Assembly (NCBI GenBank): GCA_028223895.1
Contig: JAOIVE010000007.1
Coordinates: 1-50,893, forward strand
Length of the DNA: 50,893 bases
Direction: 5' to 3'
Source: Rickettsiales bacterium
GTDB taxonomy: Bacteria > Pseudomonadota > Alphaproteobacteria > Rickettsiales > UBA6187
The notes below the pieces were generated by a model, which saw only the letters and a program-made list of their open reading frames with translations, did not search any database and was not told where the DNA came from. The position numbers and the translations under genes are program-made. Of this stretch, positions 35,888 to 46,281 are shown one piece after another (position 1 is the first letter of the stretch; each line of letters begins with the position of its first letter).

Positions 35888-37363
35888 ATGTCGTCAGATT
35901 CTGAGAATATTCAAATAACAGTAGCATATGGCAATGGTGTTGGCCCTTATGTTATGGAGGCGGCTCTTGCTGTTCTTAGATATACACATGTTCCTGTTCA
36001 TATAGAAACCGTTGAAATTGGTGAATTATTTTATCAAAGAGGTTATGAATCAGGTATGAGTCTGGAGGCCTGGGAGACCATACGCCGTAATAATATTTTT
36101 CTAAAAGCGCCAATTACAGTTCCCGATGATAAAAATTATAAGAGCCTTAATGTAATGCTAAGAAAAACTCTTGGGCTTTACGCAAATGTAAGAAAATTTA
36201 CCTCTTATGCGCCATATATTGGGCAAAAATATCCAGATATGGATATGGTGGTTATTCGTGAAAATGTTGAAGGCATTTATGCTGGCACTGAGCATCATCA
36301 AACTCATGACGCCTATCAGAGTTTGCGGCTTACAACCGCTACTGGAACCAGAAAAATTATATCATATGCTTTTGATTATGCTGCAAGATATGGCTATAAA
36401 AAAATTACCTGTATGACCAAGGATAGTCTGATGCCTATGGTTGACGGTTTGTTCTGCCAGATATTTGATGAGTACGCAAAACATTACCCTGATATTAAAG
36501 CCGAGCATATGTCTATCGATGAAGGAGCCGCAAAGATTGCATCTACTCCAGAAGAATTTGGAGTTGTTGTCACAGGAAATTTATATGGCGATATAATTTC
36601 ACAGATAGCTACAGAAATTTGCGGATTTGGTAATATTCTGGCAACACAGAATATTGGTGATAAATACTCTCTTTTCGAGCCAGTACACGGCTCAAGGGCT
36701 GAAATTGAAGATGATCAAACTGCTGACCCTTCGGCAATGATCCATGCAATGACTATGATGTTGGTGCATCTTGGTCATTATAGAAAAGCAGATATGGTGA
36801 ATAATGCCTGGCTTAAAACCATCGAAGATGGAATCCATACGGCAGATATATTTACAAAAGGTGTTAGTAAGGAAAAAGTAAACACTATTGAGTTTACAAG
36901 AGCCTTGATAGAAAGAATGACAAAATTGCCCAAAAAATTACCGCCTTCAGAATTTGTGCAGAGCAGCAATTACCAATCTCAGCCTATTAATATAAAAAGT
37001 GATAAGTCTGAAAAAGAAAAAAAACTGATAGGTGTCGATGTATTTTTTGACTTTGAAGATGGTGGTCTTGAGTCTTTGGTTGATAATTTACATAAAGCTA
37101 CAGAAAAAACTGCTCTTAAATTGCAGATGGTAGGTACTCGAGGTTTGAAAGTCTGGCCGGATTCAAGAATATTTATCTGGCAGGATGGCGATTATTGGCG
37201 AGGAAGATTTTTACCAGAAGGCGATGAAAAAAAAGCAACTCACAATGATATATGCCAGCTTTTAGAGTCTTTGAATAAATTAAATATGGATTTTATAAAA
37301 ACTGAAAATCTATATATGTTTGGTAAAGAAGAGGCTGGATTTTCTTTGGTATATGGAGAGTAA
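35888..37363 (+). CDS. icd: isocitrate dehydrogenase, Rickettsia-like long form
   Basis: TCA-cycle enzyme converting isocitrate to 2-oxoglutarate. 491 residues from the ATG (a GTG two codons earlier is possible). Residues 1-335 form the isopropylmalate/isocitrate dehydrogenase fold with VIRENVEGIYAGTEH, the catalytic lysine region, GNLYGDIISQIATEICG and the NAD(P)-binding FEPVHGSRAEIED. Residues 370-491 add a C-terminal domain (GVDVFFDFEDGGLESLVDNL) known from rickettsial and related alphaproteobacterial enzymes. Cofactor preference is not certain from the residues seen. It ends 12 bp from convergent purN. Confidence 0.93.
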   Translation: MSSDSENIQITVAYGNGVGPYVMEAALAVLRYTHVPVHIETVEIGELFYQRGYESGMSLEAWETIRRNNIFLKAPITVPDDKNYKSLNVMLRKTLGLYANVRKFTSYAPYIGQKYPDMDMVVIRENVEGIYAGTEHHQTHDAYQSLRLTTATGTRKIISYAFDYAARYGYKKITCMTKDSLMPMVDGLFCQIFDEYAKHYPDIKAEHMSIDEGAAKIASTPEEFGVVVTGNLYGDIISQIATEICGFGNILATQNIGDKYSLFEPVHGSRAEIEDDQTADPSAMIHAMTMMLVHLGHYRKADMVNNAWLKTIEDGIHTADIFTKGVSKEKVNTIEFTRALIERMTKLPKKLPPSEFVQSSNYQSQPINIKSDKSEKEKKLIGVDVFFDFEDGGLESLVDNLHKATEKTALKLQMVGTRGLKVWPDSRIFIWQDGDYWRGRFLPEGDEKKATHNDICQLLESLNKLNMDFIKTENLYMFGKEEAGFSLVYGE

Positions 37364-37375
37364 CTTTAACGCTTC

Positions 37376-37963
37376 CTAATCTATAATAAATTTTCCACTT
37401 GCAACTAAAGCTAATGCTTCAGGATATGCTTTATGCTCTTCAATTAATACTCGCTTTGCCAACTCTTCTGCAGTTTCGTTTTTATTTATCTTTATTGAGC
37501 GCTGAACTATTATTGGGCCTTCATCCATCTCCTTGCGTGCAAGATGAACGGTGCATCCGGTTTCAGTTTCTCCCTCATCTAATGCCCTTTGGTGGGTATT
37601 AAGACCTTTGAATTTTGGTAATAAAGAAGGGTGGATATTAATTAACTTATTAAACCATTCATTGACAAACCACCCTGATAAAAGGCGCATAAAGCCTGCC
37701 ATGCATATCAATTCTGCGCCATATTCTTTAATTTTTTTATCCATTGCTTTGTCAAAAGTTTCGCGATCTTCAAAATCCTTATGGCTAATAATTTCGGTTG
37801 GAATATTTGCAATATGTGCGCGCTCAATTCCATAAGCGCCAGCTTTATTTGATAATACCAGCACAATTTCTGCCGGATAATTTTCATCTTTGCAGGCATC
37901 TATTAAGGCCTGAAGGTTACTGCCATTGCCAGAAATTAATACTGCGATTTTCTTTTTAAGCAC
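37376..37963 (-). CDS. purN: phosphoribosylglycinamide formyltransferase
   Basis: Uses 10-formyl-THF to formylate GAR, the third step of purine synthesis. 195 residues with the GAR-binding loop [22 protein letters not shown], and the catalytic region [21 protein letters not shown] (Asn-x-His; later Asp of the [13 protein letters not shown] segment). The start is GTG at 37963, inside the end of purM (overlap 8 bp), with the expected [10 protein letters not shown] directly following. Translational coupling to purM is likely. Confidence 0.96.
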   Translation of the reverse strand: MLKKKIAVLISGNGSNLQALIDACKDENYPAEIVLVLSNKAGAYGIERAHIANIPTEIISHKDFEDRETFDKAMDKKIKEYGAELICMAGFMRLLSGWFVNEWFNKLINIHPSLLPKFKGLNTHQRALDEGETETGCTVHLARKEMDEGPIIVQRSIKINKNETAEELAKRVLIEEHKAYPEALALVASGKFIID

Positions 37964-39008
37964 TTATGGACTCAATATTATTAAATATTACGTTATCTTT
38001 TTGTTTTTCAGTGACTGTTCCAATTTGGAAAACTTTTTCACCATTTTCTTTTAAAACATTAATTATGCTATCTTTTTGCGCCTCAGATACTATAACTACC
38101 ATACCAATCCCACAGTTAAATGTGCGTAACATTTCGCTTGCTGGAAGTTGGCTTTGGCCTTGTATCCATTTAAAAACAGGTAAATATTCCCAGCTTTCGC
38201 AGTTTATTTCTACGCTTTTATCATTAGGTAAAATACGAGGAATATTTTCTGTAAAGCCGCCGCCAGTAATATGTGCTAAAGCTTTTATGCCGCCAGATTT
38301 TATGGCTTTTAAGCATGATTTAACATATATGCGTGTTGGTTCTAGTAATGATTCGCCAAGGGATTTTCCATCCATAAAAGGTGAGTTGTCATTGTAAGAA
38401 AGCCCTGATTTTTCAACCAATTTTCTTACCAGAGAAAAGCCGTTTGAGTGTACGCCATTTGATGCAATTCCTAAGACTATATCGCCTTTATCAATATTTT
38501 TTGCAGGAAGTAATTGGTCGCGTTCTGCAGCACCAACACAAAATCCGGCAAGATCATAATGGCCTTGCTGATACATTCCTGGCATTTCTGCAGTTTCTCC
38601 GCCAATTAATGCCGCGCCAGATTGCTTGCAGCCTTCTGCAATTCCTTTTATAACCTCAAATGCAACATTTTCTTCAAGTCCGCCAGTTGCGAAATAATCC
38701 AGAAAAAATAAAGGTTCTGCACCTTGAACAACAAGATCGTTAACGCACATCGCCACCAAATCGATACCTACGCTATCATGCTTATTTGCAGCAAAAGCAA
38801 CTTTTAATTTTGTGCCAACACCATCATTGGCAGAAACAAGAACAGGATCTTTAAATTTGCAGGCAGCTAAATCAAAAAGACCACCAAATCCCCCAAGGTC
38901 ACAATCTGATCCTGTGCGTTTAGTGGCCGATACTAAAGGTTTTATACGTTCTACAAGATTATTGCCTGCATCAATATCTACTCCGGCGTCTTTATAAGAA
39001 ATGCTCAT
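37956..39008 (-). CDS. purM: phosphoribosylformylglycinamidine cyclo-ligase (AIR synthetase)
   Basis: ATP-dependent ring closure giving aminoimidazole ribotide. 350 residues from the ATG at 39008, the usual length, opening [20 protein letters not shown]. The frame is open 19 codons further upstream but that segment is not part of the family. Landmarks are [54 protein letters not shown] and [17 protein letters not shown]. In one unit with purN; divergent from the DUF2066 gene, 89 bp apart. Confidence 0.96.
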   Translation of the reverse strand: MSISYKDAGVDIDAGNNLVERIKPLVSATKRTGSDCDLGGFGGLFDLAACKFKDPVLVSANDGVGTKLKVAFAANKHDSVGIDLVAMCVNDLVVQGAEPLFFLDYFATGGLEENVAFEVIKGIAEGCKQSGAALIGGETAEMPGMYQQGHYDLAGFCVGAAERDQLLPAKNIDKGDIVLGIASNGVHSNGFSLVRKLVEKSGLSYNDNSPFMDGKSLGESLLEPTRIYVKSCLKAIKSGGIKALAHITGGGFTENIPRILPNDKSVEINCESWEYLPVFKWIQGQSQLPASEMLRTFNCGIGMVVIVSEAQKDSIINVLKENGEKVFQIGTVTEKQKDNVIFNNIESISA

Positions 39009-39097
39009 AATAAGGGAACCTTTATGTTGGAAAAGCGCAAAATTTGGTGTATCTATATAACGCAATCTTGCTTAATACTCAATTATAATTTGGTTTT

Positions 39098-40279
39098 ATG
39101 GCTGATATTCATAAGGTTTTTTCTAGGTTTTTGGCAATTATACTGACATTTATGGTGATTATGCCCAGTCAGGCGGCAGATATATTCGTTGTTAAAGACA
39201 TATCTATAAGCGGAGAAGGCAAAAGTGCAACTCAGGCAAGAGAGGCTGCAATTTCAGAAGGTGAGGTTAAGGCGTATGATGAGTTAATTAAAAAACTTAC
39301 GCCATCTTATATGCATCATTCGCTTCCAGAGGCTGAGCCTGAAGTTATTTCCTCATTGGTTCAGGGTATGGAGATAAATACTGAAAAAGTTACGTCAAAT
39401 CACTATGAGGCTGTAGTTAATATATCTTTTAACCCTGTTTTAATAAAGGCGCATCTAAATAATCAGGGAATAGCAATGGTTGCCAGTAAAGAAAAACCTA
39501 TATTAGTTATTCCGGTTATGGAAGATGAGCAGGGAGTTCCGGTAATTGGAAGTACAAGCATTTGGCAGCAATCATGGGGGGAGTCGGTAAGCAATACTCC
39601 GATCGTTGATTTTCTTCTTCCAAAATGGAATAAAGAAGATGCTTCTTTGATTGATTTTGAGGCGATAACTGCGAGTGGTTATTTTATGTTGGTGAATGAT
39701 CCTTTGTATAGATTGCGTAAAAAATATGGTGCCGATGAGGTTCTATTGGCATATATGAGTAAAAAAATATCAGATATTGATTCGTCAGCTTATGAGATTA
39801 GTGTAAAGCTAATTACGTATGATGATGAGGATACAAAACGCAAATCCCTGGTCTTTAAATCAAGGGGTGAGGAATCGCTGAATGATCTTATAAAGCGAGC
39901 TTCTGATAATATTGTAAGTATGATAGAAAATAGCTGGAAGTTAGAAAGCGAAAATAAAAATATTGAAAAAGCAAAAATCAGAGCTTTGGTACCGATTAAT
40001 GGACAGGCTTACTGGCATTTTATAAAAACCAGACTGCAAATGCTAAATTTTATAGATAATTTTCAAGTGGCCAGCATCTCTGTGGGAAATGTTGTTATTG
40101 ATATAGATTTTCATAGCTCTTTTTCTGATCTGGTAAAGTCAATGGCCGAGTATGGTCTTTATTTGCAGAATAATAATAGCAATATATTGCTTACATATGC
40201 TGAGTCTCCTCCTGAATGGTATATTCAGCAATATCAAATGGATATAGAATATAACGGGATGGTTGGTGATGGCTATTAG
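39098..40279 (+). CDS. DUF2066 domain exported protein
   Basis: A 393-residue secreted or periplasmic protein with an N-terminal signal (basic start, hydrophobic FLAIILTFMVIMPSQA, cleavage near AA-D). It is assigned to DUF2066 by overall pattern and by location: in alphaproteobacteria this gene stands divergent to purM and before an AI-2E permease and hda, as here. Conserved-looking features include SGEGKSATQAREAAISEG, LVIPVMEDEQG and the C-terminal LQMLNFIDNFQVASIS. Biochemical function is unknown. Its end overlaps the permease start by 11 bp. Confidence 0.85.
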   Translation: MADIHKVFSRFLAIILTFMVIMPSQAADIFVVKDISISGEGKSATQAREAAISEGEVKAYDELIKKLTPSYMHHSLPEAEPEVISSLVQGMEINTEKVTSNHYEAVVNISFNPVLIKAHLNNQGIAMVASKEKPILVIPVMEDEQGVPVIGSTSIWQQSWGESVSNTPIVDFLLPKWNKEDASLIDFEAITASGYFMLVNDPLYRLRKKYGADEVLLAYMSKKISDIDSSAYEISVKLITYDDEDTKRKSLVFKSRGEESLNDLIKRASDNIVSMIENSWKLESENKNIEKAKIRALVPINGQAYWHFIKTRLQMLNFIDNFQVASISVGNVVIDIDFHSSFSDLVKSMAEYGLYLQNNNSNILLTYAESPPEWYIQQYQMDIEYNGMVGDGY

Positions 40280-41330
40280 GCAGCAATTGCTTGTTTGGGG
40301 AATAATAATTGGTGTTCTGGGCACATTTATATATCTGGTCAGCGATATATTATTGCCTTTTATAGTAGCTATGATTGCGGCGTATTTTCTTGATCCTGCA
40401 GCAGATAAAATTGAGAGCTGGGGGCTGTCGAGAACTTTATCAACGGCAATTATAATAATCGTATTTTTTGTAATTATGGCGATAATTGGTATTGCTTTAG
40501 TGCCGATATTATATGATCAGCTACTTTCTTTCATACAAAACTTTCCTAAATATATGCAGGTTATTAATGAAAAAATTATTCCTTCATTTACCGAATTTGC
40601 ACAAGGTATAGACCCTAAAGCGGTAGAAAAGATTAAAGATGTAGAAAATGGAATAGCTGCAAATTTATTGCAAATAATAAGTGAGTTTGCTTTGAGCGCG
40701 TGGAATTCAGGAGTGGCAGTTATAAATCTTTTATCCTTGGTTTTTATAACTCCTGTAGTAACATTTTATGTTCTTAGGGACTGGGATCGCATGATTAAAA
40801 AGTTAGATAAAATGCTGCCAAAGGCATATGCTCCAGTCATTGAAAAACAAATGAAAAAAATTGATGATACATTGGCCGGATATATAAGAGGGCAGATAAA
40901 TGTGTGTATTATTTTAGGAATATTTTATAGTGTTGGCCTTGGCATTATAGGTCTTAATTTTGCACTGTTGATAGGCATGATTGCCGGAATTTTATCATTT
41001 ATTCCTTATGCTGGAGTTGCATTTGGAGTTTTGGCAAGTTTGATAGTTGCCTATTTGCAATTTGGTGATATCACACAATTATTTTTTGTAGGAATATTAT
41101 TTGTTATTGCCCAAACTTTAGAAGGAGCATTTTTATCGCCAAAACTAGTTGGTGACAAGGTTGGCTTGCACCCTGTCTGGTTGATTTTTGGCCTGTTTTG
41201 TGGCGGTGCATTATTTGGTTTTGTAGGTGTTCTGGTCGCAGTTCCGGTCACTGCTATAATTGGCGTGTTGGTTAAGTTCACAATAGAGCAATATCTGGCC
41301 AGCTCACTGTATAAAGCTGCTAAAAAGTAA
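40269..41330 (+). CDS. AI-2E family transporter (PerM-like)
   Basis: A 353-residue polytopic inner-membrane protein of the AI-2E/PerM family. It has N-terminal paired helices (about residues 8-85), a central amphipathic segment with ENGIAANLLQIISEFALSAWNSG, and the conserved C-terminal cluster LIGMIAGILSFIPYAGVAFG, AQTLEGAFLSPKLVGDKVGLHPVWLIFGLFCGG. Members of this family include exporters and ion antiporters; the substrate here is unknown. The ATG at 40269 is chosen over upstream TTG/GTG codons. hda follows in 5 bp. Confidence 0.9.
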   Translation: MAIRQQLLVWGIIIGVLGTFIYLVSDILLPFIVAMIAAYFLDPAADKIESWGLSRTLSTAIIIIVFFVIMAIIGIALVPILYDQLLSFIQNFPKYMQVINEKIIPSFTEFAQGIDPKAVEKIKDVENGIAANLLQIISEFALSAWNSGVAVINLLSLVFITPVVTFYVLRDWDRMIKKLDKMLPKAYAPVIEKQMKKIDDTLAGYIRGQINVCIILGIFYSVGLGIIGLNFALLIGMIAGILSFIPYAGVAFGVLASLIVAYLQFGDITQLFFVGILFVIAQTLEGAFLSPKLVGDKVGLHPVWLIFGLFCGGALFGFVGVLVAVPVTAIIGVLVKFTIEQYLASSLYKAAKK

Positions 41331-41335
41331 TTAAT

Positions 41336-41998
41336 ATGGCAAAGCAAAATATATTTAATTTTTCTTTTGATGAATCATTTTCAGAGCATGATTTTATAGT
41401 TTCATCCTGCAATGAGGATGCTTTTAATTTTATTAATTCATGGCCAAACTGGCAAACTAATGCTGCTCTTATATATGGAGATAAAGCAAGCGGAAAAACT
41501 CATCTTGCAAATATATGGCAGGGCAAAAATAGTGCAAAATTTGTAAATCTGGCTGATATTGATAATTTAGAGGCAATTGGTTTAATTACTGAATCTAATG
41601 ATTGCATAATTTTAGAAGATATAGATAAGGCTAATAATGAAATAGCCTTATTTCACCTTATGAATCATGCAAAAGAGCAGGGATGCTCAGTTTTATTTAC
41701 AGCATCGTGCCATCCTTCAATGATGAATATCAGGTTGCCTGATTTACGTTCAAGGCTACATGCTATTAATTGTATAAAGCTTGATATTCCTGATGAATTT
41801 ATGATGAAAATTCTGCTTACCAAGGGATTTATAAATAAGCAGATAAAAATATCCGAAGATGTGGTAGATTTTATTGTGACAAGGATGGAAAGATCATTTG
41901 TTCAGATTAAGGAAGTGGTAGAAAAAATAGATCAATCTTCTCTTGAAGAAAAACGCAATATAACAATTCCGTTCATACGCAGTATATTTAATATATAG
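41336..41998 (+). CDS. hda: DnaA-related regulatory ATPase (Hda/HdaA)
   Basis: A 220-residue protein similar to the AAA+ region of DnaA without the DNA-binding domain. It has a P-loop GDKASGKTHLA, a Walker B IILEDIDKAN, sensor-like PDLRSRLHAINCIKL, and the DnaA-like NIFNFSFDESFSEHDFIVSSCNEDAF start. HdaA in alphaproteobacteria, with the beta clamp, triggers ATP hydrolysis by DnaA to prevent over-initiation. The N-terminal clamp-binding peptide is probably KQNIFNF. Its place after DUF2066 and the permease is conserved. Confidence 0.92.
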   Translation: MAKQNIFNFSFDESFSEHDFIVSSCNEDAFNFINSWPNWQTNAALIYGDKASGKTHLANIWQGKNSAKFVNLADIDNLEAIGLITESNDCIILEDIDKANNEIALFHLMNHAKEQGCSVLFTASCHPSMMNIRLPDLRSRLHAINCIKLDIPDEFMMKILLTKGFINKQIKISEDVVDFIVTRMERSFVQIKEVVEKIDQSSLEEKRNITIPFIRSIFNI

Positions 41999-42011
41999 TT
42001 ATTCTCCAAAT

Positions 42012-42040
42012 TTGTATATATGGCATATTTATGTTATAAT
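42012..42040 (+). promoter_or_regulatory. sigma-70 type promoter of the FlgC-like gene
   Basis: TTGTAT (42012-42017), a 17-bp spacer and a perfect TATAAT (42035-42040). Transcription from it would begin near 42047, downstream of the first in-frame ATG at 42012, so translation must start later, which fits the GTG at 42069. It indicates independent expression from hda. Confidence 0.6.
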
Positions 42041-42068
42041 GGGGCAAGAGAGCTTTGGGGGATTAACT

Positions 42069-42479
42069 GTGACGTCTATAAGCAACGGTCCTATGAATAT
42101 TGCGCTTAGCGGCTTAAGAGCGGCTGAAAAAAGATTGCAGGTTAGCGCCAATAATGTTGCTAATTCACGCAGTACTGTTACTACGGACGCAAATGGCAAT
42201 CAGATTTTGAAGCCATATCAGCCTCAAGAGGTTGTTCTTAGTTCTCAGGAAAGAGGCGGGGTTCTATCGCAAGTAAAAGATACTGATAAAGAGGCCGTAC
42301 AAACATATGAGCCTGGTAATCCTGATGCGGATGCTAATGGTATAATTTCAATTCCAAATGTTGATTTAGCCGAAGAATTGGTAAAACAATTTGGCGCATC
42401 TGTTGATTATAAAGCAAATATAAAGGTTATAGAAAGACAGCAGGTGATGCTGGGAGCTTTAATTGACAGGCTTGCCTGA
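42069..42479 (+). CDS. orphan FlgC-like flagellar rod protein
   Basis: A 136-residue protein resembling the flagellar proximal-rod protein FlgC. The N-terminal rod helix is MNIALSGLRAAEKRLQVSANNVAN, and the C-terminal part has YEPGNPDADANGIISIPNVDLAEELV with the helix SVDYKANIKVIERQQVMLGALIDRL. The GTG at 42069, seven bases after GGGG, is chosen because the promoter at 42012-42040 excludes the earlier ATG; an ATG at 42093 lacks a ribosome site. No other flagellar gene is adjacent. It could serve the rod, or be a divergent orphan paralogue with another role. Confidence 0.8.
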   Translation: MTSISNGPMNIALSGLRAAEKRLQVSANNVANSRSTVTTDANGNQILKPYQPQEVVLSSQERGGVLSQVKDTDKEAVQTYEPGNPDADANGIISIPNVDLAEELVKQFGASVDYKANIKVIERQQVMLGALIDRLA

Positions 42480-43253
42480 TTAATTTCCTTTTACGAAAAA
42501 CTGGCCATTTAAAAGACCATCTTTGCCATATTTTAAGTCTTCGCCTTCGCGAGTAATTACAGCGCCGCTGGCAGCATTTACAATTGCATGACCTGCTGCA
42601 GTATCCCACTCCATAGTTGGGCTAAATCTTGGATATAAATCTGCTACGCCTTCTGCAACCATGCAAAATTTTAAAGAGCTGTGGGCTGCTATTACATCAG
42701 TAATATTTTGGCCGATTTGCTCTATATATTTTTCAGTATTAACATGTATATGTGCCTTGCTAGTTGTAACTATTATTCCTTCATCAGGTTTTTGACGAGT
42801 TGATATATGTTCAATATTATTATCTAAATATTGCTTACATGCCCGATTACTTTCATCGGTAAAATAATTTATATTTTGAGCTGGAAGATAGACCACTCCT
42901 CCAATTGGGTTATTGTTATAAATAAGGGCGATATTGACTGTAAATTCATCGCTACCTTTTATAAATCCTTTGGTTCCATCAATCGGGTCAATTATCCAAT
43001 ATAATTTTTGTTTAGCTATTTGTTCATTTAAATCCTGATTTTGTTCTTCTGAGACTACAGGTATATCAGGTGATATATTATTAAGAGCAGTAATAATATA
43101 ATTATGTGCTGCCATATCAGCTTCTGTTACCGGGCTGCCATCATTTTTTTGCTCTATATCAATAGAATTATTATGATAGGGCATAATAATTTCCCCAGCT
43201 TTTTTAGCTAATAGAGCTATTTCTTTTGCATATTTACTATATTGTGATGTCAT
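42480..43253 (-). CDS. cysQ: 3'(2'),5'-bisphosphate nucleotidase CysQ
   Basis: A 257-residue inositol-monophosphatase-fold enzyme that removes the 3' phosphate from PAP/PAPS. Metal-binding motifs are complete: VSEEQNQ, the signature WIIDPIDGTKGFIKG, and EWDTAAGHAIVNAASGAV. The DGTKGF form points to CysQ more than to inositol monophosphatase. It ends directly beside the convergent FlgC-like gene (no gap) and is divergent from recO. A related phosphatase function on other sugar phosphates cannot be excluded. Confidence 0.92.
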   Translation of the reverse strand: MTSQYSKYAKEIALLAKKAGEIIMPYHNNSIDIEQKNDGSPVTEADMAAHNYIITALNNISPDIPVVSEEQNQDLNEQIAKQKLYWIIDPIDGTKGFIKGSDEFTVNIALIYNNNPIGGVVYLPAQNINYFTDESNRACKQYLDNNIEHISTRQKPDEGIIVTTSKAHIHVNTEKYIEQIGQNITDVIAAHSSLKFCMVAEGVADLYPRFSPTMEWDTAAGHAIVNAASGAVITREGEDLKYGKDGLLNGQFFVKGN

Positions 43254-43321
43254 AAAACAGATTATACTTCACAATATCAGCCTTTCATATAGGTTTTTAT
43301 AATTTAAAAGGGAATTGTTAA

Positions 43322-44056
43322 ATGCAGTGGAATGATAATGCCTTTGTTTTAACTAATAGAATTCATGGTGAAAATTCCAGCATAGTGTCTATATTCACAA
43401 GAAATCATGGCGTATTTAACGGTTTGGTAAGGGGGGCAAAGAATAAGAAGAACAGGGCTTTATATCAGCCGGGAAACTTTCTGCAGGCTCAGTGGAAGGC
43501 AAGGCTTTCTGAGCAATTAGGATCAATTACTGCTGAACCTATAAAAAGCTTCTCAACTCATATTATGCAAGATCCGTTAAAGCTTGTTGCCTTGCAATCT
43601 GCTAGTATATTAACTTATTTAATGGTTCCTGAAAGAGATCCGCACGCGCATTTATATGATATGTTTGAAAATTTAATAGAAGAGATGGTATTAGATGGCA
43701 AATGGCAATCTATATATATTTTTTATGAAATGGAATTATTAAGCCAGGCCGGCTTTGGTCTTGATTTAAGCTGTTGCGCAGCAACCGGGTCTTTAGAAGA
43801 TTTATTTTATATTTCACCAAAAACTGGCAGGGCGGTTAGTAAAAATGCTGGTAAACCATATCATGATAAGCTAATTTTACTGCCGGAATTTATATTAAAT
43901 AAACAAATAAAGGATCTTTGCGCAGAAGAAATTAATAAGGGACTTGCTCTTTGCGGCTATTTCCTGAATAAATACATCTTCAAGATGCAGGATAAAAAAA
44001 TGCCTGATGTGCGATTGAGATTAGCAGAAATTATGCCAAGTGAAGAATTAGTATGA
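43322..44056 (+). CDS. recO: DNA repair protein RecO
   Basis: RecO helps RecR load RecA on SSB-coated single strands. 244 residues: N-terminal OB-fold ([39 protein letters not shown]), central helical region ([20 protein letters not shown]), and a C-terminal helical domain. The cysteines at about 158-159 lie where some RecO proteins bind zinc, but the full zinc motif is not seen. AAAAGGGAA precedes the ATG. Its TGA overlaps the parC ATG (ATGA), a conserved alphaproteobacterial pair. Confidence 0.94.
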   Translation: MQWNDNAFVLTNRIHGENSSIVSIFTRNHGVFNGLVRGAKNKKNRALYQPGNFLQAQWKARLSEQLGSITAEPIKSFSTHIMQDPLKLVALQSASILTYLMVPERDPHAHLYDMFENLIEEMVLDGKWQSIYIFYEMELLSQAGFGLDLSCCAATGSLEDLFYISPKTGRAVSKNAGKPYHDKLILLPEFILNKQIKDLCAEEINKGLALCGYFLNKYIFKMQDKKMPDVRLRLAEIMPSEELV

Positions 44057-46269
44057 CTAAAGAAAATGAAGATAATATAGTTTCAGTAGATTTTAGCGAT
44101 GCTTTAGGTGAGCGTTATTTATCATATGCGCTTTCTACAATTATGTCGCGTTCGCTCCCTGATGTGCGTGATGGATTAAAGCCTGTTCATCGCAGATTAT
44201 TATATGCAATGCTGCAATTAAAACTCGATCCAAAGTCAGGCTTCAAGAAATGTGCGCGTGTGGTTGGTGATGTAATTGGTAAATATCACCCGCACGGTGA
44301 TACGGCAGTATATGATACAATGGTACGTTTGGCGCAAGGATTTGCGGTTAGATATCCTTTGGTAGAAGGGCAGGGAAATTTTGGTTCTGTTGATGGCGAT
44401 AATGCAGCGGCAATGCGTTATACAGAAGCAAGGCTGACTGATGTTGCTTTGGCGATAATGGCTGATATTACTCAAAATACGGTTGAATTCAGACCTACAT
44501 ATGATGGCTCAGAAAGTGAGCCTGTAGTTATGCCCGGAGCTTTTCCTAATTTATTAGCCAATGGTTCTGAAGGAATTGCAGTTGGTATGGCAACAAGTAT
44601 ACCTCCTCACAATGCCGGAGAAATATGCGATGCTTTGCTATATTTAATTAAACATCCTTCAGCCAGTATCGAAAAGCTGGTGGAATTTGTAGCAGGGCCA
44701 GATTTTCCTACAGGTGGAACTATTATAGAGCCAAAAGATAGTATTATACGCTCTTATGAAACAGGAAAGGGGTCTTTTCGCTTAAGAGCAAAATGGGAAA
44801 AAGAAGAATTAAGTCGTGGATTATATCAGATTGTAATAACAGAAATTCCCTATCAGGTTCAAAAATCAAAATTAATAGAAAAAATTGCTGAATTATATAG
44901 AGATAAGAAGTTATCTCTTTTAGGCAATATAAGGGATGAATCAGCTGAAGATATACGCATAATACTAGATCCAAAATCGCGTATGGTTGATGCTCAAATG
45001 TTAATGGAATCTTTATTTAAGCTTACTGACCTTGAAAGCAGGGTAAGTCTGAATATGAATGTTCTAAATAAAGAATGTACTCCTGGCGTAATGAATTTAA
45101 GGGAGGTTTTGCAATCATTCTTGGATCACAGGCATGAGGTTCTGGTTCGCAGATCTCAATATAGGCTTGATAATATTGAACGTCGTCTTGAAATATTGGC
45201 AGGGCTGCTGGTTGCTTATTTAAATATTGATGAGGTAATCAGAATTATTCGTGAGGAAGATCATCCAAAAGAAGTTATGCAGAAAAAATGGGGTTTAACT
45301 GATATTCAGGTTGAAGCTATTTTAAATATGCGCCTCCGGTCTTTAAGGAAGTTAGAAGAAATTTCAATTCGCAAAGAACATGATGAATTATCTTTGGAAA
45401 AAGCAGGTTTAGAAGCTCTTCTTGCAGATGAAAAATTGCGCTGGAAAGAAATATCTTCTGAGATAAAAGATATTAAGAAGCGTTTTGGGCAAGATACTGA
45501 ACTTGGCGCAAGGCGTACTGATTTTGCCGATGCTCCAACTAATAATGTAGTGTCTATAGAGGCCTTTGTAGAAAAAGAGCCAATTACGATTTTATGTTCA
45601 AAAATGGGTTGGGTGCGTGCGCTTAAAGGTCATAATCAGGATGTGTCTTCGATAAAATATAAAGAAGGTGATGCTGAGCGCTTTGTATTAAATGGCTACA
45701 CAACAGATAAGCTGGTTGTATTTGCCAGTGACGGTAAGTTTTTTACTATCGGCTGTAATACATTAGCAGGTGGTAAAGGGCATGGAGAGCCTTTGAATTT
45801 ACTGGTTGATATGGATCAGGATAGTTCTGTGGTGAATTTATTTATATATGCAGAAGGGCAAAAATTAATTCTGGCATCAGATAAAGGCAAAGGCTTTATT
45901 GTTGAGTCTGCTGATATATTGGCACAAACTAAAAACGGCAAGCAGATACTCAATCTGCCATCTGGTTCTAAGGCTTTGTTATGTGAAATCGCAAATGGTG
46001 ATACTATAGCTGTTATTGGGCATAACAGGCGTATGTTGATGTTTTCAATTGATGAGCTTCCAGTTATGAAACGTGGTCAGGGTGTAATGTTGCAGCGCTA
46101 TAAACATGGCGGATTGTCTGATTTGAAATCTTTTAAGTTAGAAGAAGGTTTAAGCTGGAATTGGGGAAATAGAGTTCGTACTGAAGAAAATTTAACACCT
46201 TGGCTTGGTAAGAGGGGTTCGGTTGGTAGATTGCCGCCTTCTGGTTTCCCGCGTAATAATAAATTTTAA
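44053..46269 (+). CDS. parC: DNA topoisomerase IV subunit A
   Basis: Breakage-reunion subunit of topoisomerase IV, partner of ParE (22250). 738 residues with the active-site Tyr123 in [11 protein letters not shown], the quinolone-resistance region [10 protein letters not shown] (Thr84 at the position of E. coli Ser80, Asp88 at that of Glu84), the coiled tower, and a short C-terminal beta-pinwheel domain (from about residue 500). The short C-terminus and position after recO favour ParC over GyrA. Natural Thr at the Ser position occurs in some species and need not mean drug resistance. Confidence 0.95.
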   Translation: MTKENEDNIVSVDFSDALGERYLSYALSTIMSRSLPDVRDGLKPVHRRLLYAMLQLKLDPKSGFKKCARVVGDVIGKYHPHGDTAVYDTMVRLAQGFAVRYPLVEGQGNFGSVDGDNAAAMRYTEARLTDVALAIMADITQNTVEFRPTYDGSESEPVVMPGAFPNLLANGSEGIAVGMATSIPPHNAGEICDALLYLIKHPSASIEKLVEFVAGPDFPTGGTIIEPKDSIIRSYETGKGSFRLRAKWEKEELSRGLYQIVITEIPYQVQKSKLIEKIAELYRDKKLSLLGNIRDESAEDIRIILDPKSRMVDAQMLMESLFKLTDLESRVSLNMNVLNKECTPGVMNLREVLQSFLDHRHEVLVRRSQYRLDNIERRLEILAGLLVAYLNIDEVIRIIREEDHPKEVMQKKWGLTDIQVEAILNMRLRSLRKLEEISIRKEHDELSLEKAGLEALLADEKLRWKEISSEIKDIKKRFGQDTELGARRTDFADAPTNNVVSIEAFVEKEPITILCSKMGWVRALKGHNQDVSSIKYKEGDAERFVLNGYTTDKLVVFASDGKFFTIGCNTLAGGKGHGEPLNLLVDMDQDSSVVNLFIYAEGQKLILASDKGKGFIVESADILAQTKNGKQILNLPSGSKALLCEIANGDTIAVIGHNRRMLMFSIDELPVMKRGQGVMLQRYKHGGLSDLKSFKLEEGLSWNWGNRVRTEENLTPWLGKRGSVGRLPPSGFPRNNKF

Positions 46270-46281
46270 GTGGCTTAAAAT

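Noticed and set aside
42012-42068. ATG at 42012 as start of the FlgC-like gene
   Set aside because: It lies inside the -35/-10 promoter region, so it would not be in the transcript; the residues are not FlgC-like.
44290-44320. Quinolone-resistance mutation in parC (Thr in place of Ser)
   Set aside because: Thr at this site is natural in several bacteria; with no wild-type sequence of this species, resistance cannot be inferred.
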